A stretch of 64,000 nucleotides of DNA from Sphingopyxis sp. MWB1. Lineage in GTDB: Bacteria; Pseudomonadota; Alphaproteobacteria; Sphingomonadales; Sphingomonadaceae. Positions 42,699 through 51,784 of the stretch are shown in pieces. Made by a program: the position numbers and the translations under genes. How positions within the stretch are numbered: the first letter of the stretch is position 1; the number at the start of each line of letters is the position of its first letter. The notes beneath the pieces are model-generated. The model was not told where the DNA came from. It was given only the letters and a program-made list of their open reading frames with translations, and did no database searches. The DNA is taken from NCBI RefSeq assembly GCF_000763945.1, contig NZ_JQFJ01000002.1, positions 186,001-250,000 of the forward strand, in the 5' to 3' direction.

Positions 42699-44291
42699 TC
42701 AGGCCGCAAACTGGTTCATCGTATTGTCCTTGCCGGCGGCTTTCAGCGCGGCTTCGCCGGCGAAATATTCCTTGTGATCGTCACCGATGTCGCTGCCCGA
42801 CATATTCTGGTGCTTCACACAGGCGATGCCCTGGCGGATTTCCGCGCGCTGGACGTTCTTGACATAGCCCAGCATCGCTTCGTCGCCGAAATATTCCTTC
42901 GCCAGATTGTCGGTCGACAAGGCGGCGGTGTGATAGGTCGGCAGGGTGATGAGATGGTGGAAAATGCCTGCCCGCTTCGCCGCGTCGCGCTGGAAGCTGC
43001 GGATGCGGTTGTCGGCTTCGACCGCCAGCTCGCTACCGTCATAATCGACGCTCATCAGCTTGGCGCGGTCATAGGCGCTGACGTCCTTGCCTTCCTGTTC
43101 CCAGGCGTCGAACACCTGCTGGCGGAAGTTCAACGTCCAGTTGAAGCTGGGCGAATTATTATAGGCGAGCTTCGCATTGGGGACGACTTCGCGGATGCGG
43201 TCGACCATGCCGGCAATCTGTTCGATATGCGGTTTTTCGGTCTCGATCCAGATAAGGTCGGCGCCATTCTGCAGCGAGGTGATGCAGTCGAGCACGCAGC
43301 GATCCTCGCCGGTTCCGGGGCGGAACTGATAGAGGTTTGAGGGCAGGCGCTTGGGGCGCATCAGCTTGCCGTCGCGGTTGATGAGGACGTCGCCGGGGTT
43401 GCCCGCGCCGTCCACCTCTTCGCAATCGAGAAAGCTGTTATACTGGTCGCCAAGGTCGCCCGGTTCGCGGGTGAAGGCGATCTGCTTGGTGAGGCCCGCG
43501 CCGAGGCTGTCGGTGCGTGCGACGATGATGCCGTCCTCGACCCCCATTTCCATGAAGGCATAGCGGATCGCGCGGATTTTCTGGAGGAAATCCTCGTGCG
43601 GCACGGTGACCTTGCCGTCCTGGTGGCCGCATTGCTTTTCATCCGACACCTGATTTTCGATCTGCAGCGCGCAGGCGCCAGCCTCGATCATCTTCTTGGC
43701 CAGCAGATAGGTCGCCTCGGCATTGCCGAAGCCCGCGTCGATGTCGGCGATGATCGGGACGACATGGGTTTCGTGATTGTCGATCGCATGCTGGATCTGC
43801 TTTGCCTTGACCTCGTCGCCAGCGGCGCGGGCGGCGTCGAGGTCGCGGAACAGGCCGCCGAGCTCGCGGGCGTCGGCCTGGCGCAGGAAGGTGTAGATTT
43901 CCTCGATCAGCGCGGGAACGCTGGTCTTTTCGTGCATCGATTGGTCGGGAAGCGGGCCGAATTCGCTACGCAGCGCGGCAATCATCCAGCCGGAGAGGTA
44001 GATGTAGCGCTGTTTGGTGGTCCCGAAATGTTTCTTGATCGCGATCATCTTTTGCTGCGCGATAAAGCCGTGCCAGCAGCCCAGCGACTGGGTGTAGTTG
44101 GCGGGATCGGCGTCATAGGCGGCCATGTCGGCGCGCATGATGCGGGCGGTGTAGCGAGCGATATCGACACCGGTCTTGAAGCGGTTCTGGGCGCGCATAC
44201 GGGCGACATTTTCGGCGGCAATCGCATCCCAGCGACCATCCTGATCGCGGATGAGTCGGCCAGCCTGTGCCATGTCTTCGGTGTAGCTCAT
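42699..44291 (-). CDS. aceA: Isocitrate lyase
   Basis: The 530-residue enzyme cleaves isocitrate to succinate and glyoxylate, the entry to the glyoxylate shunt needed for growth on acetate or fatty acids. The active-site loop reads SDEKQCGHQDGKV (KKCGH-type motif with the catalytic Cys), flanked by PIIADIDAGFGNAEATYLLA, ENQVSDEK, IVARTDSLGAGLTKQI and WIETEKPHIEQI. The length fits the long proteobacterial form. Two adjacent ATGs follow AAGGA; the second is used (spacing 8). The gene is divergent from a RamB-like regulator, which probably controls it. No malate synthase is in the window. Confidence 0.97.
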   Translation of the reverse strand: MSYTEDMAQAGRLIRDQDGRWDAIAAENVARMRAQNRFKTGVDIARYTARIMRADMAAYDADPANYTQSLGCWHGFIAQQKMIAIKKHFGTTKQRYIYLSGWMIAALRSEFGPLPDQSMHEKTSVPALIEEIYTFLRQADARELGGLFRDLDAARAAGDEVKAKQIQHAIDNHETHVVPIIADIDAGFGNAEATYLLAKKMIEAGACALQIENQVSDEKQCGHQDGKVTVPHEDFLQKIRAIRYAFMEMGVEDGIIVARTDSLGAGLTKQIAFTREPGDLGDQYNSFLDCEEVDGAGNPGDVLINRDGKLMRPKRLPSNLYQFRPGTGEDRCVLDCITSLQNGADLIWIETEKPHIEQIAGMVDRIREVVPNAKLAYNNSPSFNWTLNFRQQVFDAWEQEGKDVSAYDRAKLMSVDYDGSELAVEADNRIRSFQRDAAKRAGIFHHLITLPTYHTAALSTDNLAKEYFGDEAMLGYVKNVQRAEIRQGIACVKHQNMSGSDIGDDHKEYFAGEAALKAAGKDNTMNQFAA

Positions 44292-44427
44292 CATCTTCGT
44301 CCTTGGCTGCGCCCCTGGGCATTGGCCTTTGGGGCTTGGGATGAGCCGAAGTTGGCGCAACGGGCGTGGAAAGTGAAAAGCTTTGTCAATCTTTCTTGTG
44401 AATATCGCGGAACTAGTGCATTTTGCG

Positions 44428-44453
44428 ATGTAAATTAGTAAAGAAAGTTACAT
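44428..44453 (+). promoter_or_regulatory. Candidate operator between aceA and the RamB-like regulator
   Basis: ATGTAA at 44428-44433 and TTACAT at 44448-44453 are inverted repeats with 14 nt between them, ending one base before the regulator's ATG. An operator here could serve autoregulation, and with AT-rich sequence just upstream, control of aceA. This is inferred from symmetry alone. Confidence 0.4.
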
Positions 44454-44454
44454 T

Positions 44455-45846
44455 ATGACCGAGCGGAAGCTGTTTGCGGGCCCCGCGGTTCGGCGGTTGC
44501 GGCGCGATGCGGGATTGACGCAGGCGGCGATGGCCGAGGCGCTGGACATCTCGCCCAGCTATCTCAACCTCATCGAAAATGGGCAGCGGCCCCTGTCGGC
44601 GAGCGTGATTGTCAAACTGGCGGAACGCTTTGCCTTTGACGCGGCGAGCCTGGGCGAAGAGGCGGTGCCGGGGGGTATGGCGGGGATGCGCCGCCGCCTT
44701 GCCGACCCGCGCTTTGCCGACCTCGGGATCGCGCCGCAGGACGTCGAGGAATGGATGCAGGCGGCGCCGGCGACCGCCGCCGCCTTTGCCCGCCTGTTCG
44801 ATGCGGCGGGGGAAAATGCCGCCGCTGCGGAAATATCCGATGCGCCCGAAATTGCCGCCGTGCGCCGCGCGATCGAGAAATGGCGCAATCATTTCGCCGA
44901 TCTCGACAGCCGCGCCGAGGAACTGGCCGATGAATTGCGGCTGGCGGGCGGCGATCTTTATGGCACGATTTCAGAGCGTTTGCGCACGCGGCATCAGCTG
45001 GGCATTCGCATATTGCCCGCCGATGTGATGCCCGACCGGCTGCGCTGGCTCGACTGGCATGCGCGGCAGCTTATGCTCAATGAATTGCTGCGCCCGGCCT
45101 CGCGCACCTTTCAGGCGGCGGCGACGCTCGCGCAGATGGAGGCCAAGGCGGAGATTGGCGCGCTGGTCGAAGGCGGCGAATTTGAACATGAAGCGTCGGC
45201 GCGACTGTTCGAGCGGCATCTGGTGCAATATTTCGCTGCCGCGCTGATGATGCCCTATGGCCGTTTTCTGCGCGCCTGCGATGCGACGGGCTATGATCTG
45301 CTGTTGCTCCAGCGGCGGTTCGGGGCAAGTTTCGAGCAGGTGGCGCACCGGCTGACAACCTTGCAGCGGGTGGGTGCGCGTGGGCTGCCCTTTTTCATGC
45401 TGCGCATCGACCGGGCGGGGCAGGGGTCGAAACGCTATGCCGGGGCGAGCCAGTCGCCGCTGGTCGACGGCGATGCGCGCTGTCCGCTGTGGGGGATTCA
45501 CGAGGCCTTTGCCCGGCCCGGCGAAGTGGTCGCCGATCTGGTCGAGCTGGAGGATGGTGGCCGCTGGTTCACCCAGAGCCGCAGCGTCGCCGCTCCCGGT
45601 GCGCGCGGCGGGGGCACGCCGGCGCGCTTTGTGCTGTGCGTCGGGGTTGACGCCAAGGTGGCGGCGCCGCTGGCCGCCGCGCGCGGTATCGACCTGATGC
45701 GCGCACCCGCGACGCCGATCGGGCTGGGGTGCCGCCGCTGCACGCGCACCGGATGCGTCCAGCGATCGGCGCCGCCGATGGCGCGGGGGTTGCGGTTCCG
45801 CGAGGGCGAGCGCGGGGTCAGCGCCTTTGACTTTGCGGGGGATTAG
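44455..45846 (+). CDS. RamB/ScfR-like XRE-type regulator of acyl-CoA metabolism
   Basis: The 463-residue regulator has an N-terminal helix-turn-helix (residues about 8-62: VRRLRRDAGLTQAAMAEALD, SPSYLNLIENGQRPLS). The middle is an ImmA/IrrE-like region (about 160-270), but the zinc HExxH motif is lost (EFEHEASARLFERHL in place). The C-terminal DUF2083-like domain contains CPLWGIHEAF and a possible zinc-binding set GLGCRRCTRTGCVQR. This architecture is that of RamB and short-chain acyl-CoA regulators of aceA and prp genes. Divergence from aceA, with 163 bp between, supports control of isocitrate lyase. The ligand is probably an acyl-CoA, by analogy. Confidence 0.85.
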   Translation: MTERKLFAGPAVRRLRRDAGLTQAAMAEALDISPSYLNLIENGQRPLSASVIVKLAERFAFDAASLGEEAVPGGMAGMRRRLADPRFADLGIAPQDVEEWMQAAPATAAAFARLFDAAGENAAAAEISDAPEIAAVRRAIEKWRNHFADLDSRAEELADELRLAGGDLYGTISERLRTRHQLGIRILPADVMPDRLRWLDWHARQLMLNELLRPASRTFQAAATLAQMEAKAEIGALVEGGEFEHEASARLFERHLVQYFAAALMMPYGRFLRACDATGYDLLLLQRRFGASFEQVAHRLTTLQRVGARGLPFFMLRIDRAGQGSKRYAGASQSPLVDGDARCPLWGIHEAFARPGEVVADLVELEDGGRWFTQSRSVAAPGARGGGTPARFVLCVGVDAKVAAPLAAARGIDLMRAPATPIGLGCRRCTRTGCVQRSAPPMARGLRFREGERGVSAFDFAGD

Positions 45847-45873
45847 GGGCGGGCGCCCCTGTCGCCCCTTTGC

Positions 45874-46896
45874 CTAGAGCCCTTCGGGGGCGGCGGTGGG
45901 GGCCGACTGGCGCGCTTTGCGGGCGTCGATTTCGGCCTGTAATTCGCGCTCATTCTGTTCGGCGAGGATGACGTCGGGCAGCCACTCGGCGCGAAATTCG
46001 AGCGTCATGCGATTTTCCATGACCTGAAATTCGAGGAATTGCGAATAGGGGTGGCCCTTGTTTCGCGAATCGAGCGCGGAGAAGAGCCGCTGCGCCGTCG
46101 CATCGCCCGCGAGGACGGCGGTGCATTCGCTCGGCACCGGCTTCGACACGTCGCGGCGGATGTCGGAGAGGCAGAAATAGCGGCTGATCTTGACCGGGCG
46201 CTGCCGGAACATTTCGAAATCTTCGCGGTTGTCGACCGGGTCGGCCTCATAGCCTTTGGGAAGCGGCGCCTGAATATAATAAAAGGCGGAGACATTGCCG
46301 GGCTGGCGGTTCGCCTTTGTCGGTTCGCCCAGCCGCTTTTCCAAAGTCGCGGCATAGGCGCGCGGGTCGACGCCGGGGTCGAAGGTGCGGCGATATTGCA
46401 CCGAGAAGAGGCGCTGGACGCCCTGTGCATCGACATAGAACCAGGGCGCGATGCTTTCGGTGTTCGGCGGGCGCTGCTGGCTGGGCATATTGACGTCGCC
46501 GCCATCGGGGAGGCGGAACCAGTTATAATTGCGTTCCTGCCGCGTTCCGGGTTTTTGCTCGACGCGCGGCCCCATGCCCAGATCGAGCGAATAGCCGCGC
46601 ACCCGCGGATCGCCGCGATCGGCATAGTCGGCGGGGATGCCGAAGCCCTGTTTGGTGAGCGCGGCGCGCACTTCATCGACGGTCATGTCGAATTTGAGAC
46701 CAAAGACGTCCATGTCCATCGCCTCGCGCACACTGTAAAAGCGCGCGTCGAACTTGTCCGATGTGGCGGTGTCGGTCGCAGCGCTCGATGCGCTGCTGGC
46801 CCCGGCGTCGGTGCTTGCGTCGCCGCTCTTTTCGCTATCGGAGCCGCAACCGGCCAGCGCGAGCGCCGCTAGGCCGCAGAACATCATATGTCGCAT
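45874..46896 (-). CDS. Lipoprotein, unknown function
   Basis: The 340-residue product starts with a lipoprotein signal (MRHMMFCGLAALALAGC, lipobox LAGC), followed by a Ser/Ala/Asp-rich linker (residues 18-47). The mature domain includes VFGLKFDMTVDEVRAALTKQ, a SmpA/BamE- or DUF-type small beta-alpha repeat pattern, then LFSVQYRRTFDPGV and ATLEKRLGEPTKANR, which again resemble a second copy of that pattern, and ends with a charged helix (LAEQNERELQAEIDARKARQ). I do not recognise a named family. It is convergent with the regulator gene and has its own promoter region downstream of the guanylyltransferase. Confidence 0.7.
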   Translation of the reverse strand: MRHMMFCGLAALALAGCGSDSEKSGDASTDAGASSASSAATDTATSDKFDARFYSVREAMDMDVFGLKFDMTVDEVRAALTKQGFGIPADYADRGDPRVRGYSLDLGMGPRVEQKPGTRQERNYNWFRLPDGGDVNMPSQQRPPNTESIAPWFYVDAQGVQRLFSVQYRRTFDPGVDPRAYAATLEKRLGEPTKANRQPGNVSAFYYIQAPLPKGYEADPVDNREDFEMFRQRPVKISRYFCLSDIRRDVSKPVPSECTAVLAGDATAQRLFSALDSRNKGHPYSQFLEFQVMENRMTLEFRAEWLPDVILAEQNERELQAEIDARKARQSAPTAAPEGL

Positions 46897-46963
46897 TCAT
46901 TCCCCCCTTAGTTACCTATCCATTGGCGATGGTGCGGATGGGAGGGGGGTGCGTCAACCCCGG

Positions 46964-46988
46964 AATGGCTGATTTCAGCCATTTTTTT
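46964..46988 (+). terminator. Intrinsic terminator oriented on the plus strand
   Basis: AATGGCTGA, loop TT, TCAGCCATT, followed by TTTTT. The 9-bp stem is perfect and the T-run follows on the plus strand. Both neighbouring genes are on the minus strand, so the orientation implies an antisense or unannotated plus-strand transcript, or chance. Confidence 0.6.
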
Positions 46989-47010
46989 GATTGTCAGGCT
47001 GGGATGGAGC

Positions 47011-48048
47011 CTAGTCGCCGCGCAACTGGGCGATGGCGCGCACCTGCTGCGCGCGGGCGAGGGGGATGATGAGAATGTCATCGCCATCGACGACGACCGC
47101 CAGATCCTCAACTCCGACGAGCGCGACACGCTTGCCGCCAGCGTGAACGAGATTGCCCCGGCTGTCGTGGAAAATCACGTCGCCGCTTTGGGCATTGCCA
47201 TCGCCATCCTGCGGCGAAAGCGCGTGGACGGCGTGCCAGCTTCCAAGGTCCGACCAGCCCATGGCGACGGGGACGACCGCGACCCGGTCGGCCTTTTCCA
47301 TCACCGCATAGTCGATCGACTGATTGGGCGAGGCGGTGAAGGCGTCGGCATCGGCGTGGAAGGCGTCCGCTTCCTCCCGCCCCTGCGCCACCGCTGCGGC
47401 GGCGGCCTGCCAAATGGCGGGGCAGTGGGTTTCGAGCGCGGCCTGCATATGGCCCGCGCGAAAAAGGAAAATGCCAGCGTTCCAGCTATAGCTCCCGGCG
47501 GCGAGCATCGCCTGCGCCTTGTCCAGCGGGGGCTTTTCGACGAAATGGTCGACGGCAAAGCCCGCTGTGCCGAGCGGCGCCCCGGCGGCGATATAGCCAA
47601 AGCCCGTTTCAGGGCGATCGGGGGTGATGCCGAAGGTAACGAGCCGGTCGTCGCGCGCGAGCGGCGCTGCCTGGGCGATGGCGGCGTGAAAGGCGGCGAC
47701 ATCGGCGATGACATGGTCGCTGGGCATGACGAGCAGCAGCGCCTGCGGGTCGGCGCGCGCGACGGCGAGTGCGATGGCGGCGGCGGTGCCGCGCGGGGCA
47801 GGTTCGATCAGCAGATGCACGGCGTGGTCGCCCATTTGCGCGCGCACCGCATCGACATGGCCGGTGCCGCAGATGACAAGCGGCGCGGCAAAACCCTGAT
47901 CCTGCGGCACGCGGTCAAGGCTTTGGCGGAACAGGCTGGTTTCGCCGACGAGAGGCAGAAATTGTTTCGCCGCCTGTCCGCGCGAAGCGGGCCAGAGCCG
48001 CGTTCCGGCGCCGCCGCACATGATGATGGGCTGAATCTTGCTGGTCAT
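47011..48048 (-). CDS. Mannose-1-phosphate guanylyltransferase
   Basis: The 345-residue nucleotidyltransferase makes GDP-mannose from mannose-1-phosphate and GTP. It shows the signature IIMCGGAGTRLWPASRG with AKQFLPL (the Lys that contacts sugar phosphate), the metal-binding LLVMPSDHVIAD, FGYIAAGAPLG, FVEKPP and GWSDLGSWHAV. It lacks the C-terminal phosphomannose-isomerase (cupin) domain of the bifunctional ManC/AlgA enzymes, so it is transferase only. The ATG at 48048 starts the conserved domain; the longer frame enters the intergenic region. It lies beside the exopolysaccharide sugar-transferase gene, to which it supplies activated mannose. Confidence 0.93.
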   Translation of the reverse strand: MTSKIQPIIMCGGAGTRLWPASRGQAAKQFLPLVGETSLFRQSLDRVPQDQGFAAPLVICGTGHVDAVRAQMGDHAVHLLIEPAPRGTAAAIALAVARADPQALLLVMPSDHVIADVAAFHAAIAQAAPLARDDRLVTFGITPDRPETGFGYIAAGAPLGTAGFAVDHFVEKPPLDKAQAMLAAGSYSWNAGIFLFRAGHMQAALETHCPAIWQAAAAAVAQGREEADAFHADADAFTASPNQSIDYAVMEKADRVAVVPVAMGWSDLGSWHAVHALSPQDGDGNAQSGDVIFHDSRGNLVHAGGKRVALVGVEDLAVVVDGDDILIIPLARAQQVRAIAQLRGD

Positions 48049-48206
48049 CGCGCGGGTGTATCGCGGCGAAAGGAGCGGGTCACCCCCCGCTGCGCCTTGG
48101 CACGAAATTAGCGGCGCGATTGTCGCCATATTATAGGTGTAAAATTTACCGACAATTCACGCCTCCACCCTATAGGGTGCCCCGTGAAAGGGCCGTCCAT
48201 TCGATC

Positions 48207-49595
48207 ATGTTCCGTTTTTTCAAACATTATGTCTCTCACGCCGTCACGCTGATGGCGCTGATCGAGTTTCTGGCGTTGCTCTGCGCCGCCGAGGGCGCTT
48301 GGCATATCTATGCCTATCAGGCGGGGTTTCACGCCGGCCCCTTTGCCGAGCGCGCGGTGCCGGTGATGACCTTTGCCATTGCCAATTCGCTCGCGCTGAT
48401 GGCGGTCGGCGCCTATAGCAGCGAGGCGCTGCGCTCGATGGGTTTTGCCGTCGTGCGGCTGCTCGCGGCGATCTCGCTGGGGGTGATTTTCCTCGCCGTT
48501 GTCGGCTTTGCCCTGCCCAATGCGACCATGTGGCGCGCGAACAGCCTCTATGCGATGGCCATCGCGCTGGCGGCGCTGTTCCTGATCCGGTTGATCATGT
48601 CGCAATGCGCGGGCGCGTCGACCTTTCAGCGGCGGATTTTGGTGCTGGGCGCAGGGCCGCGCGCGGCGCGGCTCGCCAAGCTGGCGGAGAAGCCGGGTAG
48701 CGGACTGGTGATGGCGGGATTTGTCGCCATGTCGGACAAGGAAAAAACGGTGAAGGGCGCGCTACCGCGCGACACTTTTGACAGCCTGTCCGAGCATGTC
48801 CTTGCGCTGCGCGTCGGCGAGGTAGTGCTGGCGCCAGAGGAAAGGCGCGGATCGCTGCCGCTGTCCGATCTGCTGCGTGTCAAGACGACGGGGGTGCATG
48901 TCAATGACATCGCAAGCTTTATCGAGCGCGAGACGGGGCGTGTTGATCTCGCAACGACCAACCCCAGCGGGCTAATCTTTTCCGATGGTTTTTCGGCGGG
49001 ACAGCGGATGTCGAAGGTCGGCAAGCGGATTTTCGACATAGTCGCCAGCCTGCTGGTGCTGATCATCGGCCTGCCGCTGATCCTGATTGGCGGGCTGGCG
49101 GTCAAGCTGGATAGCAAGGGGCCGATTTTCTATCGCCAGTCGCGCGTCGGTCTGTTCGGCGAACCTTATGACATCTGGAAGCTCCGCTCGATGCGGACCG
49201 ATGCCGAAGCGGCGGGCAAGGCGGTGTGGGCGAGCGAAAATGACCCGCGCATTACCCGCGTCGGGCGGATCATCCGCAAGCTCAGGATCGACGAATTGCC
49301 GCAGCTCTGGTGCGTGCTGAAAGGCGATATGAGCTTTGTCGGGCCGCGTCCCGAGCGGCCAAGCTTTGTCGCGGAACTGGAACGCGAACTGCCCTTTTAT
49401 GCCGAACGCCATATGGTGAAGCCGGGGCTGACCGGCTGGGCGCAGATCAACTATCCCTATGGCGCGTCGGTCGAGGATGCGCGGGTGAAGCTGGAATATG
49501 ATCTTTATTATGCCAAAAATTATTCGCCCTTCCTCGACCTGTTGATCCTGCTTCAGACGGTGCGCGTCGTGATGTGGCCCGAGGGGGCGCGCTGA
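48207..49595 (+). CDS. XrtA-system polyprenyl-phosphate sugar transferase
   Basis: The 462-residue membrane glycosyltransferase has four or five N-terminal membrane segments (residues 10-135), a nucleotide-binding-like middle ([20 protein letters not shown]) and a C-terminal bacterial sugar transferase domain: [60 protein letters not shown] and VGPRPERP. It loads the first sugar-phosphate onto the lipid carrier for exopolysaccharide. The gene immediately precedes prsK, which identifies the TIGR03013 (PEP-CTERM/XrtA) subtype. ATG 48207 fits the start of the first helix. It is divergent from the guanylyltransferase gene. Confidence 0.9.
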   Translation: MFRFFKHYVSHAVTLMALIEFLALLCAAEGAWHIYAYQAGFHAGPFAERAVPVMTFAIANSLALMAVGAYSSEALRSMGFAVVRLLAAISLGVIFLAVVGFALPNATMWRANSLYAMAIALAALFLIRLIMSQCAGASTFQRRILVLGAGPRAARLAKLAEKPGSGLVMAGFVAMSDKEKTVKGALPRDTFDSLSEHVLALRVGEVVLAPEERRGSLPLSDLLRVKTTGVHVNDIASFIERETGRVDLATTNPSGLIFSDGFSAGQRMSKVGKRIFDIVASLLVLIIGLPLILIGGLAVKLDSKGPIFYRQSRVGLFGEPYDIWKLRSMRTDAEAAGKAVWASENDPRITRVGRIIRKLRIDELPQLWCVLKGDMSFVGPRPERPSFVAELERELPFYAERHMVKPGLTGWAQINYPYGASVEDARVKLEYDLYYAKNYSPFLDLLILLQTVRVVMWPEGAR

Positions 49596-49597
49596 CC

Positions 49598-51784
49598 GTG
49601 CACCTGCCGCTTCTGTCCCATCTCCTGTCGGGACTGGCGCTGGTCGCGGCGCTGGGGGTCACGCTGTGGCTCTGGGTGCGGCAGCGCGACATTCCCCGCG
49701 GGGTGGCGCCGGGGCGGCTGTTGGCGATGGCGGCGGGTTTCGCGCTGTGGTGCGGGGCGCTTTATGCCTTTGGCTCGGGATCGCTTCAGGCTTTCGCTCT
49801 TGAAGGACTACGCGACCTCGGGATTTTATGGTGGCTGAGCGGGGCCTTTTGGGCGGCGCCGCGCCCGCCGATGACGGCGCCGCTGCGATTGATCTGGCGG
49901 TTGCTGATCCTGATCTCTCTGGTGACGCTTTTGACGGGCCTCGGCGCGCATATGCGCGGCGTTTCGATTGACCATGTGCCGCTGATGTTCGCGCTCAACA
50001 TCGGCGCGATGATCGTCGCGGCGGCGGGACTGATCATTGTCGATGCCGGGGTACGGCAATTGGGGGCGGTTGGACGCGTTCCCGCCGCCGCCGCCGCGGG
50101 CGGCATTGCGATGCTGTGGGCCTATGAATTGAACGTCCAGCTGATCGGCGCGCTGACGGGGCAGGCGCCCACCACGCTGATCGCGCTGGTGCCCGCAGTC
50201 GTGGTGGGGGTGTTGCCCACTTTCGTTATCGCAGCGGTCGAGGCCGGACGCCGCCGGATCGGCCTGTCGCGGCCAGCGGCGATACGGGCGATATTGCTGC
50301 TGGGCGCGGCATGTTATCTGATCCTGATCGGGCTGGTGGCAGCCTTGTCGCGCGCCTTTGGCGGCGATTATGTGGGGCTGGCCCAGGCCGCCTTCCTTTG
50401 TTTTGCCATAGGGGCGGGGGGCTTGCTGTTATTTTCCGCGCGCGCCCGCGCGTGGCTGTCGGTGGTGATTACCAAGCATTTCTTTGAGCATCGCTATGAT
50501 TATCGGGCCGAATGGATGCGCTTTACCGCCACGCTGGCGCAGGAAGCGCGCGACCGGGAGGGCGAGAAGGGCGATGACGCAGAGGAGGCAGCCGGAGAGG
50601 AAACCAGCCTGCATCGCCGGGTCGCCAAGGCGCTCGCCGAACTGACGGGAAGCCCCGGCGCGCTGCTGATGCTGCCCGACACATTGGGCGGCTTTCGCAT
50701 CGCCGATCACTGGCGCTGGCCGGTGCATGTGGTGGAGGAAGCCGCCATATCGCTCCGCTCTGCCTTCATGCTGCAGGAAAGCCGGCATATCGTCGACCTC
50801 GACGCCCGGCGCGAAGGACGCGCGCCGGTGCAGGCGGAACTCGCCGACCTTGCCATTCCCGACTGGCTGGTCGCCGATCAGCGGGCCTGGGTGGTGGTGC
50901 CGATTTTGCATTTCAAGCGCATGATCGCGATTGTCGTCCTGCAGCGCCCGTCGGTTCCGCGCGCGCTGGACTGGGAAGATCTGGACGTGCTGCGAATCGC
51001 CGGGCAGCAGGCCGCGAGCTATCTGGCCGAGGCGCAGAGCGAACGCGCCCTTTCCGAAGCGCGGCGGTTCGACGAGTTCAACCGCCGTTTTGCCTTTATC
51101 ATGCACGACATCAAGAATCTGGCGAGCCAATTGTCGCTGCTCGCGCGCAATGCCGAACGCCATGCGGATAATCCCGAATTTCGCAGCGACATGGTCGGAA
51201 CGCTGAAATTGTCCGCAGGGCGGCTTTCGGACCTGCTGGGCCGACTATCGTCGCGCGAGCGCAGCCCCGTGGCCGAGGCGAGGCGGGTCGGGATCGAGCC
51301 GATGCTCGACCGGATCGCCGATGAACAGGCGGCGCGGCGCCAGATCTATACCGGTTGCCAGACAGGACTGGCGGCGTGGGCCGATGCCGGATCGCTGCAC
51401 CAGATATTGGTGCATCTGGTTTCCAATGCCATCGAGGCGTCGCCGGAGGACGCCCCGGTCCAGATCCTTGCCATGGCGGAACAGCAGCGCGTGCGGATCG
51501 ACATTATCGACCAAGGGGTGGGCATGACGCGCCAATTCATTCGCGACGAATTGTTCAAACCCTTTGTCTCCACCAAAAATGGCGGCTTCGGTCTGGGTGC
51601 CCCCGAAGCCTTGCAATTGGCCCAGGCGATGAACGGCACGATCGAGGTGGCAAGCGAGCCGGGACGCGGAAGCTGCTTTACGGTCTGGCTGCCCATCGCC
51701 GATGCGGCGCGGGAGCCCGGCGGATTGACTGACGAGACGCAATTTTCCGTGACACCATCCGACAAGAAGGCAGGAAGCCTGTGA
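49598..51784 (+). CDS. prsK: XrtA/PEP-CTERM system histidine kinase PrsK
   Basis: The 728-residue kinase has a long membrane domain of about nine or ten helices (residues 5-290), a GAF domain (about 340-485, ending near AGQQAASYLAEAQSER), a dimerisation helix with phosphoacceptor His503 in FIMHDIKNLASQLS, and a HATPase domain with N box LVHLVSNAIEASPEDA and G2 loop GGFGLGAPEALQLAQ. The MHDIKN H-box and polytopic N terminus identify PrsK. Start is GTG 49598, two bases after the sugar-transferase stop; its own stop overlaps prsR (GTGA). It probably senses envelope or polymer status and phosphorylates PrsR. Confidence 0.94.
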   Translation: MHLPLLSHLLSGLALVAALGVTLWLWVRQRDIPRGVAPGRLLAMAAGFALWCGALYAFGSGSLQAFALEGLRDLGILWWLSGAFWAAPRPPMTAPLRLIWRLLILISLVTLLTGLGAHMRGVSIDHVPLMFALNIGAMIVAAAGLIIVDAGVRQLGAVGRVPAAAAAGGIAMLWAYELNVQLIGALTGQAPTTLIALVPAVVVGVLPTFVIAAVEAGRRRIGLSRPAAIRAILLLGAACYLILIGLVAALSRAFGGDYVGLAQAAFLCFAIGAGGLLLFSARARAWLSVVITKHFFEHRYDYRAEWMRFTATLAQEARDREGEKGDDAEEAAGEETSLHRRVAKALAELTGSPGALLMLPDTLGGFRIADHWRWPVHVVEEAAISLRSAFMLQESRHIVDLDARREGRAPVQAELADLAIPDWLVADQRAWVVVPILHFKRMIAIVVLQRPSVPRALDWEDLDVLRIAGQQAASYLAEAQSERALSEARRFDEFNRRFAFIMHDIKNLASQLSLLARNAERHADNPEFRSDMVGTLKLSAGRLSDLLGRLSSRERSPVAEARRVGIEPMLDRIADEQAARRQIYTGCQTGLAAWADAGSLHQILVHLVSNAIEASPEDAPVQILAMAEQQRVRIDIIDQGVGMTRQFIRDELFKPFVSTKNGGFGLGAPEALQLAQAMNGTIEVASEPGRGSCFTVWLPIADAAREPGGLTDETQFSVTPSDKKAGSL

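Noticed and set aside
44455..45846. Active ImmA/IrrE metalloprotease within the aceA-adjacent regulator
   Set aside because: The HExxH zinc motif is missing; only the fold region and HTH remain, as in RamB-type regulators.
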